Positions 31,442-40,055 of a DNA stretch of 64,000 nt are shown here, one piece after another. This stretch comes from JAWXBA01 sp048499805 (lineage in GTDB: Bacteria > Gemmatimonadota > Gemmatimonadetes > Gemmatimonadales > GWC2-71-9). Under the pieces are notes generated by a model. That model was not told the origin of the DNA, searched no databases, and was given only the letters and a program-made list of their open reading frames with translations. The stretch covers positions 186,001 through 250,000 of the forward strand of contig JASNZF010000003.1 of NCBI GenBank assembly GCA_048499805.1, given 5' to 3'. Both the position numbers and the translations under genes were made by a program. Each line of letters opens with the position of its first letter. Positions within the stretch are counted from its first letter, which is position 1.

Positions 31442-31906
31442 CTACTGCCGCCCCAGGACCACCAGGTTCTCGGCGGTGTAGCCGAACTCGTCGTCCTGGA
31501 CCGATTCCCGCAGGTCAATGAAGAGCGAGGTGGGATACCCGAGGGTCGGGTGATAGGTCACCTCGAGCTTCCAGGGGTTGACCTCGAGGTTGTCGCGGAG
31601 GTCCTGGAAGAGCCGCAGGATCGTCGAGGACCGCTCGTCCACGGGGACGAGGTCGCTGGCGATCAGGTCGAAGACCTGGGTGATGACCTCGCCCTCGACC
31701 TGGATCCGGCGGCGGTGGCCGAAGTCCGCAGGACAGTAGCCGCAGAGGAAGTGGAACTCATAGACGTAGCTGCTGGCGGCCTGGGATTCCCACAGGTGGA
31801 GTGCCGCCTCGAGGCGTTCCCGCTCGGTGGGGGTGGGCTCGGTGCTCGAGCACCCCGCCAGGGTCACCGTGGCGAGGAGGGCCAGCCGGGAGAGGATCTG
31901 GGGCAC
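31442..31906 (-). CDS. DUF6174-like lipoprotein
   Basis: The product is 154 residues from GTG, giving a compact lipoprotein signal (LALLATVTLAGC, Cys 19); earlier ATG codons at 31996 and 31960 add a P/R-rich stretch unlike a signal. The mature part shows the DUF6174 pattern: SYVYEFHFLCGYCPADFG, VEGEVITQVFDL, then LRDNLEVNPWKLEVTYHPTLGYP and a terminal acidic segment. Family function is unknown; members are envelope lipoproteins with one Cys pair. Confidence 0.8.
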   Translation of the reverse strand: MPQILSRLALLATVTLAGCSSTEPTPTERERLEAALHLWESQAASSYVYEFHFLCGYCPADFGHRRRIQVEGEVITQVFDLIASDLVPVDERSSTILRLFQDLRDNLEVNPWKLEVTYHPTLGYPTSLFIDLRESVQDDEFGYTAENLVVLGRQ

Positions 31907-32021
31907 GGGCGCCTTGGGTGGAGGAAGCAGGGGGACCCTCCCGCAACGCGGGAGGCCCATCTGGGGAGGGGACGCGCCGCCGGGCCGGCGCGACACATCC
32001 CCCCGCCACCCCGGGGTGTTG

Positions 32022-32729
32022 CTAGGGCCGACGGGCTCCCCGGATGCCGACCGTCACCCCCAGGTGGATGAGGACCAGGTTGGTCTCGCTTTCGACCGGG
32101 GTGATCGTCGCGGTGTTGCCGGTGATTTCGATGCTCCCCTCGCGGAGGTACCGGGCGCGGCCGTTGCGCATGTAGCGCAGCCCCAGGTCCAGGTGCACCG
32201 GGGTCCACCCGCTGGACAGCCGGATGCGCAGGCCGCCGCCACCGGAGGTGGCGAAGGTCAGGTCATCAAAGTTCGTGGTGTTGGCAAAGGGCTGGACGTT
32301 GCCGCTGCCCTCGACCGACGAGGTGGTGGCGAAGTAGGAGAACCCGAGCTGGCCGTAGCCGTACCCCTGGACCGACCCGGTTCCGAGCGTCAGCTGGGGC
32401 CCGAACTGGAAGGCGGCGATCTGGTTGGTGGTGGTGACGTCCACGTTGACGAGCGGGACCAGCTGGTAGCGGTTGGTCTCGCTGCCGTAGATGATGAACG
32501 CCCCGTCCACGCGCAGGCCGAAGATGCCATCCGGGTTGGGAAGGAACAGCGCCTGGCCGGCAAGGCCGTAGCCGACATCCACGTAGTCGGCGAACTCGCC
32601 GGTCGGCTTGGCGATGATCACGCCCCCGCCGGCAAAGAACCCCGGCGGACGCAGGGGAGCGGCCTCCTGGGCCACGGCGGCGGTGGTGAATCCGAGCAGC
32701 GCGAGCGTGAGCACGGCGCAGCGATGCAT
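32022..32729 (-). CDS. Outer membrane beta-barrel protein
   Basis: The product is 235 residues, signal peptide MHRCAVLTLALLGFTTAAVAQ. The mature part alternates hydrophobic and polar residues with many aromatic girdle positions (FAGGGVIIAKPTGEFADYV, YGLAGQALFLPNPDGIFGLR, HLDLGLRYMRNGRARYL) and fits an eight-stranded OmpX/OmpW-like barrel. The ribosome binding site GGAGGGGAAG is strong. A protein partner or cargo cannot be inferred, and it is probably transcribed on its own. Confidence 0.82.
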   Translation of the reverse strand: MHRCAVLTLALLGFTTAAVAQEAAPLRPPGFFAGGGVIIAKPTGEFADYVDVGYGLAGQALFLPNPDGIFGLRVDGAFIIYGSETNRYQLVPLVNVDVTTTNQIAAFQFGPQLTLGTGSVQGYGYGQLGFSYFATTSSVEGSGNVQPFANTTNFDDLTFATSGGGGLRIRLSSGWTPVHLDLGLRYMRNGRARYLREGSIEITGNTATITPVESETNLVLIHLGVTVGIRGARRP

Positions 32730-32894
32730 GATGCTTCCCCTCCGGGTCAGGCGTTCGCGAACCAGGGCCCCTCGCCCCGGCCGGGCTGCAATCTAATTGG
32801 GGGCCTGGCCCGCCCCTCGCGCCTTGCGCCCGGGGTGGTGCGTCCGGCATGATACCGACGTCGACCGCGGGGCGGTCTCGCCATTGGAGCCAGG

Positions 32895-34073
32895 GTGACC
32901 CAAGGGGCAACGATCATCATCGGCGGTGGCATCGCGGGGCTCTGGCTCTGCGATGCCCTGCGCCGCCGGGGCGACGCGGTGGTCCTGCTCGAGGCGGCGG
33001 CCCTCGGCGCCGGACAGTCGATCGGGTCCCAGGGGATCATCCATGGCGGCGTGAAGTACGCCCTTGCCGGGGCACTGACCGAGTCCGCCGCCAACGTGGG
33101 CGAGATGCCGGGGCGCTGGCTGGCAAGCCTGCACGAGGGACGGGAGCCCGACCTCCGTGCCGCCGCCTTGCGGACCGACCACTGTCACCTCTGGCAGACC
33201 CAGGGGCTCAGCTCGGGGCTCGGCATGCTCGGCGCCCGCCTGGCGCTGGAGGTCACCCCCGAGGTGGTCCCGGCCGCGAGCCGCCCGGCGGTCCTGCAGG
33301 GCTGTCCCGGCGTCGTCGCACGCCTAGCGGAACCGGTAGTGGACGTGGCCGCCGTGCTTGGCGCGCTGGCACGGCGGAACTGCGGCCACCTCCTGCGCGC
33401 CGAGCATTTCGCCTTCGAGCGGGGGGACGCCGGAGCCGTGACAGCCGTTCGATGTTCCGCTGGCGGGTCCGGGTCGATCGCGTTGCCGGTGGGGATGCTC
33501 GTGCTGACGGCCGGCGCCGGGAATGCGGCGCTCCGCACCCAGCTGGGACTGGACCCGGAAGCCATGCAACGGCGGCCCCTGCACATGGTGATGGTGCGGG
33601 GAGGGTTGCCGGAGCTCAACGGACACTGCGTGGACGGGGGTGCCACCCGAGCCACGATCACCACGGTCCGGGATGCCGGGGGGCGGGTGGTGTGGCTGGT
33701 CGGTGGCCTGATCGCCGAGCAGGGGGTCGGCATGACCCGGGACGTCCTGGTGGTCCATGCCCGTCAGGAGCTGGAGGCGATCCTGCCCGGCCTTGACCTG
33801 GGGCAGGCGGAATGGGCAACCTGGCGCATCGACCGGGCCGAACGAGCGGTGCCCGGCGGGGGGCGACCCGACGATGTCCAGTTCCTGGTGGAGGGCAACG
33901 TGATCACTGCCTGGCCAACGAAATTGGCGCTCGCCCCCCGCCTGGCCGACCGCCTGCTGGAGCGCATCCCGGTCGCCCCCGGCCCGATGCCGGTCCTGCC
34001 GGCCACTTGGCCACGGCCGGAGGTGGCGGCCCCACCGTGGGACACGGAGGCCGAGTGGACCACCGTACCCTAG
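32895..34073 (+). CDS. FAD-dependent oxidoreductase (DAO family)
   Basis: The product is 392 residues from GTG. The FAD-binding Rossmann motif is at the start (ATIIIGGGIAGLWLCDALRR, then VVLLEAAALGAGQSIGSQG), followed by IIHGGVKYAL, as in glycerol-3-phosphate/glycine oxidase relatives, and the second FAD contact LVLTAGAGNAAL. The C-terminal NVITAWPTKLALAPRLADRLL is typical of the family. The enzyme would oxidise an amine or alcohol with FAD; the substrate is unknown. The aldo-keto reductase start lies inside its last codons (19-nt overlap), so the two are one operon and may act on the same metabolite. Confidence 0.88.
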   Translation: MTQGATIIIGGGIAGLWLCDALRRRGDAVVLLEAAALGAGQSIGSQGIIHGGVKYALAGALTESAANVGEMPGRWLASLHEGREPDLRAAALRTDHCHLWQTQGLSSGLGMLGARLALEVTPEVVPAASRPAVLQGCPGVVARLAEPVVDVAAVLGALARRNCGHLLRAEHFAFERGDAGAVTAVRCSAGGSGSIALPVGMLVLTAGAGNAALRTQLGLDPEAMQRRPLHMVMVRGGLPELNGHCVDGGATRATITTVRDAGGRVVWLVGGLIAEQGVGMTRDVLVVHARQELEAILPGLDLGQAEWATWRIDRAERAVPGGGRPDDVQFLVEGNVITAWPTKLALAPRLADRLLERIPVAPGPMPVLPATWPRPEVAAPPWDTEAEWTTVP

Positions 34074-34834
34074 GCCGCGAAGGACCGGCGGTCAGCCCGA
34101 TCGGATTCGGGGCGGTCAAGATTGGCCGCAACACCGGGGTGAAGTATCCCGGTCGCTACGACCTTCCCACCGACACCGACGTGGGTCGCCTGCTGAACGG
34201 GGTGCTGGATCTCGGGATCAACCTGATCGACACCGCCCCGGCCTACGGCAGCAGCGAGGAGCGGATCGGGCAGGCGATCGGCCACCGGCGCGACGAGTAT
34301 CTCCTCAGCACCAAGGCGGGGGAGCGCTTCGCGGATGGGACCTCGACCTTTGACTTCCGGGGCGAGGCGATCCGCGCCAGTCTGGCAGCGAGCCTCCGGC
34401 GCCTGCGCACTGACCACGTCGATCTCCTCCTGCTCCATTCCGATGGCCGCGACCTTGCCATTCAGGCCGACACCGACGCGGTCGAGACCCTGGTGGCGCT
34501 GCGTGCGGCGGGGGTGGCTCGACGCATCGGGCTGTCGGGCAAGACCCCGGAAGGTGCCCGGGCCGCGCTGGCCTGGGCGGATGTCGTGATGGTGCCCTAT
34601 CACCTGGCGGACCGGAGCCATGAGGCGGTGATCGCCGAGGCGGCAGCGGCGGGGGTTGGGGTGCTGGTCAAGAAGGCGCTGGGGTCTGGTCAGTTGCCGA
34701 CCGAGGCGGCGCTGCGGTTCGTGCTGGGCAACCCAGGGGTTTCGAGTGTGGTGGTCGGGTCGCTGAGCCTGGCGCACCTGCGGGCGAACGTGGAGGTGGC
34801 GGGGCGGGGGGGCAGTGGGGCAGCGGGGCAGTAA
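34055..34834 (+). CDS. Aldo/keto reductase
   Basis: The product is 259 residues from GTG, overlapping the FAD oxidoreductase gene by 19 nt. The AKR barrel and tetrad are visible: LGINLIDTAPAYGSSEERIG (Asp and Tyr), YLLSTKAGER (Lys) and VDLLLLHSDGRD (His). Phosphate/NADPH-binding end: GVLVKKALGSGQ and NPGVSSVVVGS. It reduces carbonyls with NADPH. The last residues (GRGGSGAAGQ) are written by GGGGCAGT/GGGGCAGC octamers, and the TAA stop is formed at the end of the array, so repeat growth has reset the C-terminus. Confidence 0.92.
   Translation: MDHRTLGREGPAVSPIGFGAVKIGRNTGVKYPGRYDLPTDTDVGRLLNGVLDLGINLIDTAPAYGSSEERIGQAIGHRRDEYLLSTKAGERFADGTSTFDFRGEAIRASLAASLRRLRTDHVDLLLLHSDGRDLAIQADTDAVETLVALRAAGVARRIGLSGKTPEGARAALAWADVVMVPYHLADRSHEAVIAEAAAAGVGVLVKKALGSGQLPTEAALRFVLGNPGVSSVVVGSLSLAHLRANVEVAGRGGSGAAGQ
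34809..34832 (+). repeat. Octamer array forming the aldo/keto reductase C-terminus
   Basis: Three exact 8-nt units GGGGCAGT, GGGGCAGC, GGGGCAGT, preceded by GGGGCGGG. The stop TAA starts with the last T of the array. Confidence 0.9.
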
Positions 34835-34880
34835 CAGCGCTTTCGGAATGGATCGGTGTGGTGATGAGCTCCAAACGGGG

Positions 34881-35162
34881 TCACGCGGAGGCGCGGAGAA
34901 GAGCAGGAGTCGCGGAGTCCAACCCCAAGCATGCACCGGCGCATATCAAGTGGAGAAGATGGGGTGCCCCGCCCCCCAACCCCAGGCGGATCAGCACGGA
35001 TTGAGCAGTGCCCATCGAGGTCGGAAGGAAACAATCTCCCTCCGCCAGCCGAACCGGCGGCGGGGTGGGGCACAAAGACAACATCGAGTCATTGGAAATG
35101 GACAATTGGCTGCGATGTCCCGGGCTCCGCGGCTCAGTTGCTCCCTCCGCGGCTCCGCGTGA
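34881..35162. repeat. Inverted-repeat element (GCGGAG type), copy 1
   Basis: The 360-nt gap holds no gene. TCACGCGGAGGCGCGGAG (34881-34898) faces CTCCGCGGCTCCGCGTGA (35145-35162), with inner partial repeats GTCGCGGAG/CTCCGCGGC and GTGCCCCGCC/GGGGTGGGGCAC. Copy 2, much shorter, is at 54867-54911. Confidence 0.8.
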
Positions 35163-35194
35163 AATCCTTCAGTTGAATTGTGGTAGAAGCAGGC

Positions 35195-35881
35195 TCAGGC
35201 CACCGCGCCGAAGAGCCGGCCCACGAGGGCGGTGACGGCCATCGCCACGCAGCCCCAAAAGGTGACGCGAAGGGTGCCGCGTCCCAGCGGTGCGCCCCCG
35301 AGCCGGGCGGCGGAGGCGCCGAGCACGGCCAGGAGCACCAGGGTGGCGGCCGCGATCACCGGGGTGAGCGTGGTGAGGGGCACCAGCCACGCCAGCAGGA
35401 GTGGCGGCAGGGCGCCCACCGAGAATGCGGCAGCGGAGGAGAACGCCGCCTGGAGCGGTCGGGCCCGGCTGATCTCATGCATCCCCAGCTCGTCGCGTGC
35501 GTGGGCGCCGAGGGCATCGTGGGCGGTGAGCTGGTCGGCGACCTGGGCGGCGGTCTCCGTGGTCAGCCCCCGCCGGACGTAGATCTCGATCAGTTCGTCC
35601 CGCTCGGCATCAGGGGTCTCGACGAGCTCCCGCCGCTCCCGCTCCAGGTCGGCGGTTTCGGAATCGGCCTGGGTGCTGACCGAGACGTATTCCCCCGCCG
35701 CCATCGACAGGGAACCTGCCACCAGCCCGGCCACGGCGGCCACCAGCACCGCCTCGCGATTGGCCTGGGCCGCCACCACCCCCACCACCAGGCTGCTGGT
35801 GGAGATCAGGCCATCGTTGGCCCCGAGAACGGCCGCGCGCAGCCAGCCGACCTGGTGGGTGTAGTGGAGTTCACCGGGCAT
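35195..35881 (-). CDS. VIT1/CCC1-family Fe(2+)/Mn(2+) transporter
   Basis: The product is 228 residues from MPGELHYTHQ. The family pattern is clear: LRAAVLGANDGLISTSSLVVGV in helix 1, VAGLVAGSLSMAAGEYVSVSTQ in helix 2, a cytoplasmic acidic/basic helical insert (ADLERERRELVETPDAERDE ... AHDALGAHARDELGM) that holds metal-binding carboxylates, then AAFSSAAAFSVGALPPLLLA and two more helices. VIT proteins export or store ferrous iron or manganese. TAGATT ends 7 nt before the ATG, so the mRNA is probably leaderless. It lies alone on the minus strand. Confidence 0.93.
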   Translation of the reverse strand: MPGELHYTHQVGWLRAAVLGANDGLISTSSLVVGVVAAQANREAVLVAAVAGLVAGSLSMAAGEYVSVSTQADSETADLERERRELVETPDAERDELIEIYVRRGLTTETAAQVADQLTAHDALGAHARDELGMHEISRARPLQAAFSSAAAFSVGALPPLLLAWLVPLTTLTPVIAAATLVLLAVLGASAARLGGAPLGRGTLRVTFWGCVAMAVTALVGRLFGAVA

Positions 35882-35950
35882 GGCGGCAAATCTATGCTGA
35901 TTCTGCGACCCTGCATGAAGCGGGAATGAAGCCACCCGCAGCAGGGGATG

Positions 35951-36439
35951 CTACGGCTGGAGCGGCTTCGCCATCAGCACCATGTGCGCTGGCCGCTTGA
36001 GCTTCTCGGTGGAGTGGAACGGTTGCTCCCCGATCACCTCGAACCCCAGCCGCCGGTAGAAGGCCGGGAGCTCCTCCCGCAGGTTCACCACTTCGATCTC
36101 CAGCGCCGTGCACCCGGCCTCCCGGGCCCGCGCCTCGATGGCCTCGATCAGCCGGCGCGCGTGCCCCTGCTTCTGACAGGCGGGGTCCACCGACAGCATG
36201 CCGAAATACAGGGTCCTGCCGCGGAGCTCGAGATAGACGCCGGCGGCGAGCGCGTCCCGGGCGGGGGAATCGAGCACGAGGAAGGCGCCGAGGGGCCGGG
36301 CCATCATGGCGGCGAGCTCCTCGGCGGTGGTCCGGTCGCCGGCGATGAAGAAGTCCTCGACCCGGTAGGCGGCGTTGATGACCCGGACCAACTCGGGGAT
36401 GTCGGCAGGGGTGGCAGGGCGGGGGAGGGCGGTGGCCAT
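35951..36439 (-). CDS. GNAT-family N-acetyltransferase
   Basis: The product is 162 residues. The GNAT fold includes the acetyl-CoA loop LSVDPACQKQGHARRLIEAIE (Q-x-x-G-x-A/G) and the C-terminal beta5-alpha4 region ALEIEVVNLREELPAFYRRLGFEVIGE, the hallmark of small amine acetyltransferases. The acceptor is not predictable. It is divergent from the kinase gene at 36525, with 85 nt between starts. Confidence 0.9.
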   Translation of the reverse strand: MATALPRPATPADIPELVRVINAAYRVEDFFIAGDRTTAEELAAMMARPLGAFLVLDSPARDALAAGVYLELRGRTLYFGMLSVDPACQKQGHARRLIEAIEARAREAGCTALEIEVVNLREELPAFYRRLGFEVIGEQPFHSTEKLKRPAHMVLMAKPLQP

Positions 36440-36524
36440 GGGCGCGGATCTTCGCCCGGCCTGGCGGGGCCGTCAAGCGGGTGGGGGTCGCACCGCCCCG
36501 GAAATGCCGGTACATTCCGAGTTC

Positions 36525-37937
36525 ATGGCCGACCAGATTGACCGCCTGCGGACCGCCTTTGCGGGCCGATACGACATCGAGCGCGAAATCGGCGCCGGTG
36601 GCATGGCCACGGTGTACCTGGCGCGCGACCCCAAGCACGACCGGCAGGTGGCCATCAAGGTCCTGCGGCCGGAGCTGGCGGCCGCGCTCGGACCGGACCG
36701 ATTCCCCCGCGAGATCAAGATCGTCGCCCAGCTGCAGCACCCCCACATCCTGCCGCTGTACGATTCCGGCGAGCTGCAGGGGTTCCTGTACTACGTCATG
36801 CCCTATGTCAGCGGCGAGTCGTTGCGGACCCGGCTCGACCGCGAGGGGCAGTTGCCGATTCAGGACGCCGTCCGGATCCTGCGGGAGGTGGCCGACGCCC
36901 TCTCCTATGCCCACGGCCACGGCATCCTCCACCGCGACATCAAGCCCGACAACGTGATGCTCTCCGGCCGCCACGCCATGGTGATGGATTTCGGCGTGGC
37001 AAAGGCGGTGAGCGAGGCCGGCGGCGAGACGCTCACCACCGTTGGCGTGGCGGTGGGGACGCCGCAGTACATGTCGCCGGAACAGGCCACCGGGCAGACC
37101 GACCTCGACCAGCGTTCCGACATCTACGCGCTGGGGATCCTGGGGTACGAGCTGCTGGCCGGCAAGGCGCCGTTCACCGGCAAGACCGCACAGGCGATCC
37201 TCTCCGCCCAGGTGCTCGAGGCACCGGCTCCGATCACCGACGTCCGGCCATCGGTGCCGCAGGGGCTGAGCGACCTGCTGGCACGGTGCCTGGCCAAGCA
37301 GGCCGCCGACCGAATCCAGACTGCCGAGGAGGTCCATCACCAGCTGGAGGGGGTGGTGACGCTGAGTGGCGGGATTACCCCGACGACGACGCGACCGGTT
37401 CGGGCGCTGGACACGGCGGTTCCTGGCCGAGCGAAGGGCGGTCGCGGACTGCTGGTGTCCGGAATCGGCGTGGCCCTGGTGGCGGCCCTGGGGTTGGGCG
37501 CGAAGCAGCTGCTGGGTGCCGGTGCCATGCCGGGTCCCGAGCGGATGGCCGTCCTGCCGATCACGGATATTTCGGGCGCCGACGCCCAGTTCGTGGACGC
37601 CATGCACGACCAGTTGAACGTGGCGCTGGGCCAGACCGCTGGTCTCTCGGTCGTCGCCCGCTCGGCCATGCTGGTGTACAAGGATGCGCCCAAGCCGATG
37701 GCGGAGATCGCTGCCGCGCTCAACATCGGGGCCATCCTGGAGGGAACGGTGTTCCGCACCGGCGACCGGATGCGCATCAACGTCCAGCTGGTCGAGCCCC
37801 GCAGCGTGCAGCAGATCTGGAGCAACAGCTACGAAATTGACGTGCGGGACGTGCTCAGCGCGCAGGACTCCGTCGTGCGTCTCATCGCCGCCGGGGTCCG
37901 CGACGCCGCGCTCCCGTCCCCCCCCCCGAACGACTGA
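36525..37937 (+). CDS. Membrane Ser/Thr protein kinase with periplasmic FlgO/TolB-like domain
   Basis: The product is 470 residues. The kinase domain (about 12-275) is complete: EIGAGGMATVYLARD, VAIKVL, HRDIKPDNVML, DFGVAK, GTPQYMSPEQ, SDIYALGIL. A membrane helix follows (GLLVSGIGVALVAALGLG, about 310-330). The outer segment ERMAVLPITDISGADAQFVD ... VVARSAMLVYKD resembles the FlgO/TolB-N-like region that often follows Gemmatimonadota and Acidobacteriota kinases; it probably senses or binds a partner. TACATT lies 8 nt before the ATG, indicating a near-leaderless mRNA. The PD40 lipoprotein gene starts 21 nt after its stop. Confidence 0.93.
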   Translation: MADQIDRLRTAFAGRYDIEREIGAGGMATVYLARDPKHDRQVAIKVLRPELAAALGPDRFPREIKIVAQLQHPHILPLYDSGELQGFLYYVMPYVSGESLRTRLDREGQLPIQDAVRILREVADALSYAHGHGILHRDIKPDNVMLSGRHAMVMDFGVAKAVSEAGGETLTTVGVAVGTPQYMSPEQATGQTDLDQRSDIYALGILGYELLAGKAPFTGKTAQAILSAQVLEAPAPITDVRPSVPQGLSDLLARCLAKQAADRIQTAEEVHHQLEGVVTLSGGITPTTTRPVRALDTAVPGRAKGGRGLLVSGIGVALVAALGLGAKQLLGAGAMPGPERMAVLPITDISGADAQFVDAMHDQLNVALGQTAGLSVVARSAMLVYKDAPKPMAEIAAALNIGAILEGTVFRTGDRMRINVQLVEPRSVQQIWSNSYEIDVRDVLSAQDSVVRLIAAGVRDAALPSPPPND

Positions 37938-37957
37938 CCGTGGCGAGGAATTCCATC

Positions 37958-39910
37958 ATGGACCGACGTCTCCTGTCGAGTGGTTGTGCGATCCTGCTGG
38001 CGGCCTGTGGGAGCGGCGCCATGGATGTGGCGCCCGATCCCGTCTTCACCATCGACGCCGGGTTCGGCCAGGTTCGGAACGCGCGCTGGTCTCCCGATGG
38101 GACGCGCCTGGCCTGGAGCCAGGTCGTGGAGGGTCGCTCCGCCATCTTCGTGGCCGACGCCGATGGACAGAATGGCCGGGCAATCACCTCCGGCGTGTGG
38201 GACTCCAACCCGATCTGGTCGCCGGACGGCGCCTGGATTGCGTACTACTCCGATGAGGACGCCGACGTGTACGTGGTCCCGAGTGCCGGTGGCGACCGTC
38301 GCCAGTTGACCTCGGGGCCGGGCGCAGACGGCGCAGCGTCCTGGATGCCGGATGGCTCCGGGGTGGTGGTCGAGCGACTGGAAGGGGGGATCACCCGGAG
38401 CCTGCTCGTCCCGCTGGACGGGTCGCCGCCGCGTCCCCTCGCAGACATGCCTGGCGCCTCGGCCTGGGGCACCCCCTCCCCCGATGGGTCCCAGCTGGTG
38501 ATGCAGGTGACCCGGGGCGGCCAGACCACGATCTGGGTCCGTGCCCTCCCGGACGGGGAGCCGCGCCAGCTCACCACCGAGGGATTCGAGGACCCCCAGA
38601 CGCCCTTCGCCTGGTCGCCAGATGGCCGCTCAATCCTCTACGAATCCCGCCGAACCGGCACGAGCGATCTCTGGGTGATCGACGCCACTTCTGGAGAGCA
38701 GCGCCAGCTCACCAACGACGTGCGCGACGATTATCAGGGTCGCTGGTCTCCCGATGGCCAGCGGGTGCTGTTCGTCTCCACCCGCGGCGGGCAGCAGGAT
38801 CTCTGGGTCGTGCCGGCCAGCGGTGGCCCGGCGACCCGCATGACCAACGACCTGGCCCAGGAGAACAACCCGACCTGGGCGCCGGACGGCACCCGGATCC
38901 TCTTCGACGTGAACGACTCCCGCGTGAGCCTCGGTGTCGCCTCGCTCGACGGCACGGCCCCGCGCACCTTGGCCGCCTGGGACGGCGAGCTGCTCATCGA
39001 CGTGCAGGTGTCCCCTGATGGGCAGCAGGTGTTGTTCACCGGCGGGCGGGGGGGCAACAACGACATCTTCGTGATCCCCATTGCCGGGGGGGAGCCGACG
39101 CTGTTGGCCGGCGGCCCCACCGAGGAAGGGCTGCCGAGCTGGTCCCCGGATGGGTCGCAGGTGCTTTTCGCCTCCCGGCGCGGGGGCACCATGGACCTCT
39201 GGAGCGTTGCCGCGACCGGAGGGGAACCCGTCCGGGTGACGGATTGGGCTCCGAGTGATGAGGGGTTCGCCCGGTGGTCGCCGGACGGCACTTGGATCGC
39301 GTTCCTGGCCAATCGGGAGGAGGCCTCTCCCCAACTCTGGGTGATGCGGGGCCTTGACGGCGAACCGAAGCGGCTGACCAGCGGGCTCCTGGTCGAGACA
39401 TTCCGCTGGAGCCGGGATGGAACCGAGCTGGTGATCGACGGCGCGGTGCCGGGGAGCGGTCGGGGGTTGTACGCCGTGCCCGTCACGGGAGGGGCCCCAC
39501 GCGTGCTGGTGTCTGGGGACGTGGACGTAGGCTCGCCCGACCTGTCCCCCGACGGGCAATCGGTGCTGTTCAGCCGGTTCACCGGCGGGTGGGGGTACAT
39601 CGAGGTTGTGCCCTTGGGAGGAGGCACTCCCCGGCGATTGACCACGCGGTCCGATCAGGTCTATCAGACCAATCCACAATGGTCGCCGGATGGGTCGGTG
39701 ATCGCGGTCGAGGAGTATGTCCTTGAAACGAACGGCCAGGACCTGCTGCTGGTCACGTGGCCGGGCGGCGAGTGGAGGTCGCTCGCCTCGACCCCGGGCA
39801 CTTGGTTGGGAATAGGAGACTGGACGCCGGATGGCAGCGGCCTGGTTGTTGTGGGACTTGAGCCGCGGTTCCGGGTCGTGGCCCTTCCGATGGCGGCCAC
39901 CACCCCATAG
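37958..39910 (+). CDS. PD40/TolB-like propeller lipoprotein
   Basis: The product is 650 residues from the ATG that has GAGGAAT 8 nt upstream; the GTG at 37940 would place that site inside the gene. A lipobox (AILLAAC, Cys 17) anchors it in the envelope. The rest is about a dozen PD40 blades (WSPDGTRLAWSQ, WSPDGAWIAYYSDEDADVYV, WSPDGSQVLFASRRGGTMDL), forming one or two TolB-type propellers. Propellers of this kind bind proteins or peptidoglycan-associated lipoprotein. The 21-nt spacing after the kinase gene makes it a likely partner or target of that kinase. No catalytic domain is seen. Confidence 0.9.
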   Translation: MDRRLLSSGCAILLAACGSGAMDVAPDPVFTIDAGFGQVRNARWSPDGTRLAWSQVVEGRSAIFVADADGQNGRAITSGVWDSNPIWSPDGAWIAYYSDEDADVYVVPSAGGDRRQLTSGPGADGAASWMPDGSGVVVERLEGGITRSLLVPLDGSPPRPLADMPGASAWGTPSPDGSQLVMQVTRGGQTTIWVRALPDGEPRQLTTEGFEDPQTPFAWSPDGRSILYESRRTGTSDLWVIDATSGEQRQLTNDVRDDYQGRWSPDGQRVLFVSTRGGQQDLWVVPASGGPATRMTNDLAQENNPTWAPDGTRILFDVNDSRVSLGVASLDGTAPRTLAAWDGELLIDVQVSPDGQQVLFTGGRGGNNDIFVIPIAGGEPTLLAGGPTEEGLPSWSPDGSQVLFASRRGGTMDLWSVAATGGEPVRVTDWAPSDEGFARWSPDGTWIAFLANREEASPQLWVMRGLDGEPKRLTSGLLVETFRWSRDGTELVIDGAVPGSGRGLYAVPVTGGAPRVLVSGDVDVGSPDLSPDGQSVLFSRFTGGWGYIEVVPLGGGTPRRLTTRSDQVYQTNPQWSPDGSVIAVEEYVLETNGQDLLLVTWPGGEWRSLASTPGTWLGIGDWTPDGSGLVVVGLEPRFRVVALPMAATTP

Positions 39911-39960
39911 GGATCCCAGGGACGCCTGGTAACCGGGCGGCCACGCGACCCCCGGATGAT

Positions 39961-40022
39961 GATGGCGCAGGGGCCGGGCATGCCCGGCCCCTGCGCCATC
40001 GAGGGGCCGGACAAGTCCGGCT
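39961..40022. terminator. Bidirectional terminator with a 40-bp perfect palindrome
   Basis: Positions 39961-40000 are a perfect palindrome with 20-bp arms (GATGGCGCAGGGGCCGGGCA and its complement) between two convergent genes. A second hairpin GCCGGAC-AA-GTCCGGC follows at 40005-40020. No T tract, but the stem is extremely stable in both directions. Confidence 0.75.
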
Positions 40023-40055
40023 CCCACGAGGGGGTCGGGTCCCGTAACCGGTTGA

